The notes under the pieces are model-generated. The model had not been told where the DNA came from and ran no database searches. It saw only the letters and a program-made list of their open reading frames with translations. Made by a program: the position numbers and the translations under genes. DNA of 64,000 nt from NCBI GenBank assembly GCA_963836735.1, contig CAWIKP010000003.1, forward strand, positions 1 to 64,000, given 5' to 3'. The DNA comes from JACCXG01 sp963836735. Lineage in GTDB: Bacteria > Acidobacteriota > Vicinamibacteria > Vicinamibacterales > 2-12-FULL-66-21. Below, one piece after another: positions 56,531 to 64,000 of this stretch. The first letter of the stretch is position 1. Each line of letters starts with the position of its first letter.

Positions 56531-57715
56531 ATGAAACGCTGCCACCTCACGCTCGTCCTCGCCCTCACCAGCACCGTCATCGCCGCAGGTCAGCAGCCGA
56601 AGCTGCACGGGATCGGCGCCGCGATGCAGGAGATGATCGCGAAGCAGGAAATTGCCGGCGCCGTCACGGCGGTCGTCGACCGGAACCATGTCCTGCATCT
56701 CGAAACCACCGGGTTCGCCGATGTGGCCGCGAAGCGGCCGATGCAGCCGGACACGCTCTTCTGGATCGCTTCGATGACGAAGCCCGTCACCGGTGTCGCG
56801 GTCCTGATGCTGCAGGACGAGGGCAAACTCAGCGTCGCGGATCCGGTCTCGAAGTCCTTGCCGGAATTCGCGGGCCTCAAGACTCCGTCAGGCAAGCCCG
56901 CGAACATCACCGTCACGCAGATCCTGACCCACACCTCAGGCCTTGGAGAGGCAACCGGCCCGGCGGCGCAGCAGGCCAGGACGCTCGCCGATCTGGTTCC
57001 GATCTGGCTTGCCACTCCAATGCAGTACAAACCGGGAGAACGCTGGAAGTACACCCAGAGCGGCATCAACGCTGCCGGCCGCATCGTCGAGGTCGTCAGC
57101 GGGATGACGTTCGACGCTTTCCTTCAGAAGCGGCTGTTCGATCCGCTGGGGATGAAGGGCACGACCTTCTACCCGACTGACGAACAGCGGGGGCGGCTCG
57201 CTACTGCGTACGCGAAGAACAAAGAGACTGGCGTGCTCGAGCCGGTACCACCGCGGGCTGACTTTGGTCCGCGCGATCGACCGCCACAGGGCAACGGGGG
57301 CCTCTACTCGACCGCGCCCGACTACGCGCGCTTCGCCCGGATGCTCCTCAACGGCGGCACGCTCGAGGGCCGGCGGTATCTGAGCAGCGCGGCCATGAAG
57401 TTCCTCACCAGCCCGCAGACCGGCAATCTTCCGACCGGTTTCTTTCAGACCGACACCTACGGCAATCGCGGGACGAACTACGGTTGGGGCATCGCCACCT
57501 GTATTCTGCGCACGCCGCACGATGGCGTCGCCTCGATGCTCTCGCCGGGCACCTACGGTCACGGCGGCGCGTGGGGCACGCAGGCGTGGATCGATCCCGT
57601 GAAGAACGTTGCCTACGTCCTGATGGTGCAGCGCTCGAATTTCCCCAATAGCGACGCCAGCGAGGTGCGGCGGGCGTTTCAGGAGGTCGCCGCGCGAGCG
57701 CTCACGAAGGAGTGA
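56531..57715 (+). CDS. Serine beta-lactamase-fold hydrolase (class C / esterase EstB type)
   Basis: A 394-residue secreted protein (signal LTLVLALTSTVIAAGQ) of the beta-lactamase/transpeptidase-like fold. The catalytic SxxK is ASMTKPVTG near residue 82. The tyrosine motif is WKYTQSGIN, and the third box is YGHGGAWGTQ, a HGG variant of KTG. The LITKLM-like helices FDAFLQKRLFDPLGMKGTTF and YSTAPDYARFARMLLNGG are the usual conserved blocks. Such genes are numerous in Acidobacteriota and mostly act as esterases or peptidases rather than antibiotic resistance enzymes. The start at 56531 follows CGCCGCC without a strong ribosome site. Confidence 0.9.
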   Translation: MKRCHLTLVLALTSTVIAAGQQPKLHGIGAAMQEMIAKQEIAGAVTAVVDRNHVLHLETTGFADVAAKRPMQPDTLFWIASMTKPVTGVAVLMLQDEGKLSVADPVSKSLPEFAGLKTPSGKPANITVTQILTHTSGLGEATGPAAQQARTLADLVPIWLATPMQYKPGERWKYTQSGINAAGRIVEVVSGMTFDAFLQKRLFDPLGMKGTTFYPTDEQRGRLATAYAKNKETGVLEPVPPRADFGPRDRPPQGNGGLYSTAPDYARFARMLLNGGTLEGRRYLSSAAMKFLTSPQTGNLPTGFFQTDTYGNRGTNYGWGIATCILRTPHDGVASMLSPGTYGHGGAWGTQAWIDPVKNVAYVLMVQRSNFPNSDASEVRRAFQEVAARALTKE

Positions 57716-57727
57716 GCGGCGGCGCCG

Positions 57728-58255
57728 TCACCGCTCGCAGAGCGCGGCGTACATCGGCGCGCGCTGATAGCGCGAGCGGCGCGAACCAAGTTTCTGCGCG
57801 CGGCGAAACCCGACATCACCCGCGAGTCGCGACAGCAAGGCGAAGCTGACCGGATGCGGTACCCACGGGTTCGCAATCTCAGTGTCGTACTCCACGATCA
57901 GGAAGCGGCCCGAGGGAGCGAGCGCCGCTTCGCACTGGTGCAGGAACTGGCGCTGCGACGCCACGAAGTGCAGCGAGTTGGCCATCAGGATCCCGTCCAG
58001 CACCGACGCGAAGGGCCACGGGCGTGTGAAGTCTGAAACGTGGGTTTCGATCCGGACGGTGCCGGCCACTGGCGGCACACTCCGCACCGCTCGCGCGTCA
58101 CGGTCGACGGCGTGAATCGTCGACCCGGGGGCGAGCCGTTCGGCCAGCGCCAGCGTAAAGGTCCCGTCTCCGCACCCCAGATCAGCCCACGTGGACGGCG
58201 CCGGCTTGTCGAAACGGGTTCCGTCAAACATCGCGACGGCGTCGACGTGACGCAT
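57728..58255 (-). CDS. Class I SAM-dependent methyltransferase
   Basis: A 175-residue methyltransferase. Motif I is STWADLGCGDGTFTLALAER (residues ~21-40), followed by TIHAVDRDARAV (motif II acidic residue), VLDGILMANSLHFV (motif III-like) and GRFLIVEYDTE. It is short and lacks extra domains, so the substrate could be a small molecule, protein or lipid. It is convergent with the hydrolase gene, 12 bases apart. The start at 58255 opens with RHVDAVAMFDG. Confidence 0.85.
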   Translation of the reverse strand: MRHVDAVAMFDGTRFDKPAPSTWADLGCGDGTFTLALAERLAPGSTIHAVDRDARAVRSVPPVAGTVRIETHVSDFTRPWPFASVLDGILMANSLHFVASQRQFLHQCEAALAPSGRFLIVEYDTEIANPWVPHPVSFALLSRLAGDVGFRRAQKLGSRRSRYQRAPMYAALCER

Positions 58256-58610
58256 CTTCGCTCGCTATCTCCTACCGGAGCCTGACCGGTCCCTGTCACC
58301 GGGATGATACGCGCGTGCCTCACTCGAAATTCGCTGCGGGAGATTCCGGTACCTCCACGGTCTTCGCCCACCTGATCCAGTCGAGTCGAAAGATATCGAT
58401 GAGCGGTTCCGGGAGGCACTGACTCATCAACACCCGAGAACCTCCAGGCCCAGCAGTTCATTGAACACTCGCAAATTCAGCGACATTGCTCATTGACTTC
58501 CCGTTGCCGGTCAGAGTCCAGAAAGGCGCCAGATCTGTCTCGGATTACCTCTGCGCTAGTTACTTCCCGAAGCAGAGAGTCACTGCCTCTGCCTACCGAC
58601 GGAGGGAGCG
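58256..58610. other. 355-bp spacer before the TonB receptor pseudogene
   Basis: No credible gene. A partly coding-like reading exists on the minus strand upstream of the methyltransferase, without family motifs or ribosome site. No clear promoter was found for either flanking gene. Confidence 0.4.
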
Positions 58611-61600
58611 ATGCCACCACCCACCACACGGCGCACATCCGTTACTGTGCTTCAAAGCCTCACCCTCGTGCTGTTGTCTTGCAGCCTCACTTTCGCGCAG
58701 TCGTTCACCGCCACAGTCCGCGGCACAGTCAAGGACACCTCCGGCGCTTCGGTGCCGCTCGCATCGGTGACCATCACGGACGTCGACCGCGGAACGAGTC
58801 AGACGACGTCGGCCGACGAGGCCGGTCGCTTCGCGATCACTGCCCTGCAGCCGGGCCAATACGAGCTGACGGTCGAAGCCGGCGGCTTCAAGAAGTTCTC
58901 GAGCGGGAAGTTCGCCCTCACCGTCCAGCAGCAGGCCACGGTCGATGCGCGCCTGGACGTCGGCGGCTGAACGAGACCGTCGAGGTCAGCGCGTCGGCCG
59001 CACAGGTGAATACGACCATCGCCAACCTCGGCCAGGTCATCAACAACGAGACCCTCGTCGCCCTGCCCAACCTCGCACGAAACCCGATGTCATTCACGTA
59101 CCTGACGCCGGGCGTCGTCGGATCCGGGGGGCGGCCCGGCGACTCCAACACCAACTTCGTCGCCAACGGCTCGCGCAACTCGACCTCGGACGTCCTGGTG
59201 GACGGCGTCACCGTCGTAACCGTCGAGCAGAACTCCGGCGTCACCGACCTGAAGTATTCCCCGTCGGTCGACGCGGTTCAGGAGTTCAAGATGCAGACGA
59301 ACTTCTTCTCCGCCGAATTCGGCCAGACGGGCGGCGCCGTCGTGAACATGGTGACCAGGTCGGGCACCAACGATTTCCATGGTACCGGCTACTACTTCCT
59401 GCGCCACTCCGAGCTCAACGCCAACGACTGGTTCTCGAACCGGGCGGGGCGAACGACTCCCTACTATCGCCGCGATCAGTTCGGCGGAGTGCTCGGCGGC
59501 CCGGTGATCAGAAACAAGACCTTCTTCTTCGCGATGTACGAGTACACGGAGGCGAAGAGCCCGCTCACGTCGACACGGACGGTTCCGACGCTGCTGCAAC
59601 GGCAGGGAGATTTCTCGCAGACGATGAACGCCTCCGGGCAGTTGATGACGATCTACAACCCGTTCGACACCTTCGTCAACGCGCAGGGAAACCTCGAGCG
59701 CAGGCCTTTCCGGGCAATGTCATTCCCGTCGAGCATGATGGATCCGATCGCGCTCAGGGCCCTGGCCTACTTTCCGCTGCCTAACGCGCCGAGCACGTCG
59801 ATCACGGACACCAACAACTGGTTCGGCCAGGGTATTTCCGAGAGAGTGAACCGCCAGATGAGCATCAAGATGGACCACAACTTCTCGGACCGAAGCCGGC
59901 TGACCGGCCGCTACAGTTAAGGTCCGTACACGCAGACGCCTCCGAACTTTTTCGGCGAATGGGCGCCGCCTTTCCGCTCAACAACGGCCCCGTCGACGGG
60001 AGCGTCCATTCCTTCGTGACCGAGTTCACCAGGACGCAGAGTCCGACCGCGCTCTGGAGCGTGCGCTACGGTTTGACTTACGCAGGCTACATACGCGATC
60101 CGCTGGAGAGCTTCGACCTCACGGAGCTCGGCCTCCCGCAGAACATGAAGGATCAGGCCACCTTCGACGTGTTCCCGACGTTTGCACCCGACGGGTACAG
60201 CCCGATCGGCACAGAGGGATGGCTCAAGATGGATCGCCAGGAGGGCGTCCATCACTTCTCGGGCTCGTACACCAAGATGATCGGCGGACATAACCTGAAG
60301 GCTGGCGCCGAGAGCCGTTGTAATTTTCTCGACTACGCTCAGCCGGGATATCCGTCAGGCCAGTTCACCTTCGGCAGAGGTATCACCTGCAGGGACCGTT
60401 TCTCCTGCGCGGGCAATGAGGGCAACGGCCTGGCATCGATGCTGCTTGGCTGGCCATCAGGCGGCGATTTCCATATCGACCCGAAGGTGTATCTCGCGGT
60501 CGGCCTACTGGGGATTCTATGTGCAGGACGACTGGAGGGTCGTGCCGAAGCTGACCTTGAATCTCGGTCTGCGCTACGACTTCGACGTGCCGCGCTGGGA
60601 GACCCAGAACCGCATGAGCTACTGGGATCTCGAAGCGCAGTCGCCGGTGCAGGTGCCAGGCTACGATACTCGCGGCGTCATCAAGTTCGTTGACGACGGC
60701 AGCCGCTCGCCGTTCAAGGCTGACCTGAACAACGTGCAGCCTCGCCTCGGCTTCGCTTACGCCGTCAATCCCCAGACGTCCATCCGCGGCGGCTACGGGT
60801 TGTTCTACACGCTTAGTCGCGCCACCGTCTTCGGGCACACCGGCGGAGGGTTCAACGTCAACTCCACTCCGACGTTCACGCTCGATTCCAACGCCACACG
60901 CTACGCGACCCTCGCCAATCCCTATCCCAATGGCATGCTGTTGCCGCCGGGCAACACGCTCGGCGATTCGACCTTCCTCGGTCTGGGTGCCGGCACCATT
61001 CTGCCCAGCAACAACCGCAACCCGGAGTACCACTCGTGGAATTTCTCGGTCCAGCGCGAGATCGGCTGGAGTCGGTGATCGAGACCAACTACACGGGCAG
61101 CCGCGGCACGCACCTGTTCATGCCGATCACGACACTGACGCCGCTGGATCCGCAGTACTGGTCGATGGGACGCACGGCATTGAATGCCGCCGTGCCGAAT
61201 CCGTTCTACGGAATCATCACCGATCCGCTGGCGACCGCCCTCAACGGGCCGACGGTCCAGCGGTTCCGGCTGTTGCGGCCGATGCCTCAATTCAATGGCG
61301 CCAACCTGGGAACATCGGAACCGCCGCGCGGCGACTCCTAGTACCACGCGCTCCAGGTGAAGTGGGACAAGCGCCTCTCGCGCGGGTTCAGCGTGCTGGC
61401 CCATTACACGTGGTCGAAGATGATCGACAACGCCTCGCACAGCTCGGGGAACGTCAGCTGGCTCGGCGGCTCGACGAGCGTCCAGAACATCTGGGATCTG
61501 GACGCCGAGCGATCTCTGTCGGCGCATGATGTCGCTCATCGTCTCGCCGTCGCGGGCGTATGGCAACTGCCCTTCGGCCACGACCGCAGGTGGGGTTCGG

Positions 61601-62073
61601 ACTGGAATCGGGTTGTCGACATGGCCCTCGGCGGATGGGACGTCAGCGGCACGTTCTCACGCCAGAGCGGCATGCCCCTGTCGGTCACCCAATCCGGAGG
61701 ATTGATCTGGGACGGCACGCAGCGCCCGAACCTGGTCGGCGACCCGCGTACTTCCGGGTCCATCCAGAGCAGGCTCGACAACTACTTCAACGCGGCTGCC
61801 TTCTCCCAGCCGCCGCCGGATGTTCCCGGCACCACTCCTCGGACGCTCAGCTACCGCGGACCGGCGATTCAAATGTTCGATGCCGTTCTGATCAAGAACA
61901 TCACCATCCGAAACGGCCAGCGGCTCGAAGCGCGAATCGAGGCGCAGAACGTTCTCAACCATCCGGTGTTCGGCGATCCGAATACGAGCTTCGGATCCAC
62001 GTCCTTCGGTCAGATCACCGGTACAAAGATCGGTCCGCGCCAGATGATGTTCGGGCTGAAGTTCCACTTCTGA
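58611..62073 (+). pseudogene. Oar-type TonB-dependent receptor, disrupted
   Basis: The ATG at 58611 has GGAGGGA upstream and starts a signal peptide (SLTLVLLSCSLTFAQSFT) with a carboxypeptidase-regulatory-like domain (TVRGTVKDTSGASVPLASVT). The plug (DTPIVRN-like NLARNPMSFTYLTPG, DVLVDGVTVVTVEQNSG) and Oar-type barrel (YVQDDWRVVPKLTLNLGLRY, ALQVKWDKRLSRGFSVLAHY, ending KIGPRQMMFGLKFHF) follow. The gene is disrupted: a missing base near 58966, stop TAA at 59918-59920, a missing base near 59965, an extra base near 60510, a missing base near 61065, and stop TAG at 61339-61341. Two nonsense codons cannot be explained by homopolymer indels, so this looks like real decay, perhaps together with errors. 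Confidence 0.65.
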
Positions 62074-62208
62074 CCCGCCTTCGCCCATGGATTCCGCCGC
62101 GCTACGGCGCGGCAGGGTCCTGGCCTGCCCGGCACAGGCAGCCTTCGTCCATCGCGCCAGTACCGAAGGCTGCCCTTGCCGATTTCCCCACGCTCTCCGA
62201 AGCGGAGA

Positions 62209-64000
62209 TCAGAATTCCAGGCGGAACCCAAACTGCCACTGACGCATCACCGCCAGCTGGAAGATGTTGGTGATTCTGCCAGCCGTGCCCGGACAGTCGA
62301 CGCACGTATTCGGGTTGGCGAGGTTCACGACATTCGGCAGATTGAACGCCTCGGCGCGGAACTGCGCCCGCACACGGTCGGTCACCTCGAAGTTCTTGAA
62401 CACCGAGAGGTCCAACTGCGAAAACGATGGACCGATCAGCTGGTTGCGCCCGACGTTCCCGAACGTGCCGCGTTCCGGACGACGCCAGGGGCCCAGAGTC
62501 TGCCCGTTGGCGGTCAGCGGCGTGACGCGTCCGTCCGCGGCGAGCGGCGTGGTGATGAACCACGCATCGGCGGTCTGATGATCAGGTTTCCACTCGCCCA
62601 CGAGATCCGGGCGGCACCACCCGGTATCGCGGTCGGCGTTGCAGTCACGGTAGCTGGGTGTGAATGGCAACCCGCTCTGCCACGTGTAGACGGTCGCCAG
62701 CTGCCACCCGCCGACGACCGCATTCAGACCCTTGCCTGCGTCAGCCAGATATCGGCGGCCGGCGCCGAACGGGAGCTCCCACACACCGTTGAGACCGACC
62801 ACGTGCCTGCGATGGTTGTCGTTCGGGCCATAGGCGAGGTCCGCGTCGATGTTGTAGTAGGTGTTGGTGTAGTTGTACGCGCGCGACCACGTGTAATGGG
62901 TCAGCAGTGAATAGCCACGGGAAAAGCGCTTCTCACCCTTCAGCTGCAGCGCGTGGTAGCTGCTGCTGGCGTCGCTGCCGTAGTAGCGGAAGTTCTGACT
63001 CCAGCCGAACTTGTTGAAGAACGGCTTGCGCTGGTTGGTCGTCAGCGTGCCGAATCCTTCGATCGTGGCCTGGTTGAAGTCGTAATCGCCGCCGAAGCCG
63101 GCAAAGACGTGCGTGCCTTTGTTCCCGATGTAGGCGGCCTCCACCGCCACGTCGTCGCGGAGCTGGTGCTGCACCGTGAGGTTCCAGGCGTCGTTGGTGG
63201 GCAGCCGCAACTGCTTCGGAAGAATGAACGCGGTCACGCCGTTCGGCAGCAGCGGGCGCCCGTTCGGCCCGGTCGGCTGTCGGCTGAGAATCGTGGCCGG
63301 ATCCAGCGGTGCGGGCCCCTGCGCCAGGTTGAAGACGGCGTCGAAGTTGCGCGGCGGCTGCAGCGATTGAATTCCCAGCACCGGCAGGTTCTGGGTCACG
63401 TTATGCCCGAACACCGACCCGAAGATCCCGATGTCGTACCCGCGGCCGTAGCCCATCCGGAGCACGGTGTTGTCGGTGGCCCGGTAGGCGAGGCCCAGGC
63501 GCGGCGCCAGCGTCTTCAGTGTGCCTTCGACGTTGAGATCGAGACCGACGCCTGAACTGCCCGCGACCAGCACCTCGCCGGTGTCGACGTCGACGAATCC
63601 TCCCTTGCCCGCACCAGTCACGGTCTGCGGGCGATAGACCTCCCAGCGCAGTCCGTAATTGACCGTCAGCTTCCGCGTCGCTTTCCATTGATCCTGCCCG
63701 TAGAAGAACCATCGATTCTGGCGTTCCTCGGCATCGGTCACGCTGCTGACGTAGCGCTCGAAGACGCTGACATCGCCGAGTAGAAACGACGCCAGCGCCG
63801 AGCCGCCGCCGCTGGGGCCCTGGGTGCGCGCGGCGTTGAACTGCAGCTCGCCGGCCCGATGCCGATCGCTCGGAATCCGGAGGTTGCGCGCGTGGCGGAT
63901 ATCCGCGCCGAACTTGATGGTGTGGTTGCCCTGAAGCTTCGTCCAGTTGTTGACGAACTGAAACTGCCGCTCGTTCTGGCGCAGCGGGCAGTTGCAGCGC
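62209..64000 (-). CDS. Oar-type TonB-dependent receptor (5' end beyond window)
   Basis: The minus-strand frame is open from the window end at 64000 to a stop at 62209, about 597 residues of the plug-to-barrel part. Features include YGQDQWKATRKLTVNYGLRW (Oar-type strand), LAPRLGLAYRATDNTVLRMG, HALQLKGEKRFSRGYSLLTH and the last strand AVMRQWQFGFRLEF with the terminal Phe. A CVDCPG loop near residue 556 has two cysteines. The signal peptide and regulatory domain lie beyond the window. It is convergent with the receptor pseudogene, 135 bp apart. Carbohydrate uptake is a general guess for this family. Confidence 0.85.
   Translation of the reverse strand, partial: RCNCPLRQNERQFQFVNNWTKLQGNHTIKFGADIRHARNLRIPSDRHRAGELQFNAARTQGPSGGGSALASFLLGDVSVFERYVSSVTDAEERQNRWFFYGQDQWKATRKLTVNYGLRWEVYRPQTVTGAGKGGFVDVDTGEVLVAGSSGVGLDLNVEGTLKTLAPRLGLAYRATDNTVLRMGYGRGYDIGIFGSVFGHNVTQNLPVLGIQSLQPPRNFDAVFNLAQGPAPLDPATILSRQPTGPNGRPLLPNGVTAFILPKQLRLPTNDAWNLTVQHQLRDDVAVEAAYIGNKGTHVFAGFGGDYDFNQATIEGFGTLTTNQRKPFFNKFGWSQNFRYYGSDASSSYHALQLKGEKRFSRGYSLLTHYTWSRAYNYTNTYYNIDADLAYGPNDNHRRHVVGLNGVWELPFGAGRRYLADAGKGLNAVVGGWQLATVYTWQSGLPFTPSYRDCNADRDTGWCRPDLVGEWKPDHQTADAWFITTPLAADGRVTPLTANGQTLGPWRRPERGTFGNVGRNQLIGPSFSQLDLSVFKNFEVTDRVRAQFRAEAFNLPNVVNLANPNTCVDCPGTAGRITNIFQLAVMRQWQFGFRLEF

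Noticed and set aside
57985..58461. Minus-strand reading frame upstream of the methyltransferase as a gene
   Set aside because: It mostly overlaps the methyltransferase in another frame and has no recognisable domain or ribosome site.

Overview
The window is high-GC, densely coded DNA from a bacterial chromosome, most likely Acidobacteriota and probably Vicinamibacteria. That placement is inferred from gene content: a large FtsX/MacB-type permease of the acidobacterial kind, the DUF1592-DUF1552-ankyrin trio, Oar-like TonB-dependent receptors, a VPS10/BNR-repeat protein, and quinoprotein plus cytochrome c pairs. There is one tRNA (Arg-CCT). I see no rRNA, CRISPR array, transposase or phage.

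Layout. 1-6.6 kb: 3' part of mutS, a peptidase/TolB/Omp85 fusion, and a deoxyhypusine-synthase-like gene coupled to agmatinase (polyamine metabolism). 6.7-10.2 kb: a TPR-containing sigma-54 activator bracketed by copies of one palindrome, then a PilZ protein. 10.2-16.5 kb: TPR membrane protein, tRNA-Arg, apt, acylphosphatase, a uricase-fold protein that seems to lack its active site, a large VPS10-type protein and a 49-residue membrane protein. 16.8-20.1 kb: small basic protein, two-domain VOC dioxygenase, FAD-linked D-lactate/glycolate dehydrogenase. 20.1-26.0 kb: a lasso-peptide-type maturation operon (RRE protein, B2 protease, cyclase, PRMT-like methyltransferase, HPr-kinase-like kinase, nucleotidyltransferase) with no recognisable precursor gene. 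26.1-32.3 kb: DUF2911, PQQ dehydrogenase plus diheme cytochrome c, divergent HxlR/YceI pair, polytopic membrane protein, YCII protein. 32.4-41 kb: outer-membrane receptor, PQQ-propeller protein, and a copper operon (MerR regulator plus P1B ATPase) with a classic 19-bp-spacer promoter. 41-47.6 kb: DUF1624, ATP-dependent DNA ligase, and an ECF sigma factor with matching promoters before itself and before a DUF4142-cupredoxin pair; then the FtsX permease. 47.6-49.6 kb: a contractile-injection tube protein gene next to a broken TIR-TPR gene. 49.7-58.3 kb: DUF1592, DUF1552, ankyrin protein, PhnB-like VOC, PEP mutase family enzyme, beta-lactamase-fold hydrolase, methyltransferase. 58.6-64 kb: a TonB receptor pseudogene and a second, 5'-truncated TonB receptor.

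Two window-wide patterns stand out. First, at least ten otherwise good genes carry single-base indels, mostly an extra G or C in a short homopolymer. I read these as consensus errors, and I give frame-corrected spans. Second, several gene-to-gene spacers are filled by long imperfect hairpins whose arms are built from short repeated words, with a different word in each spacer.
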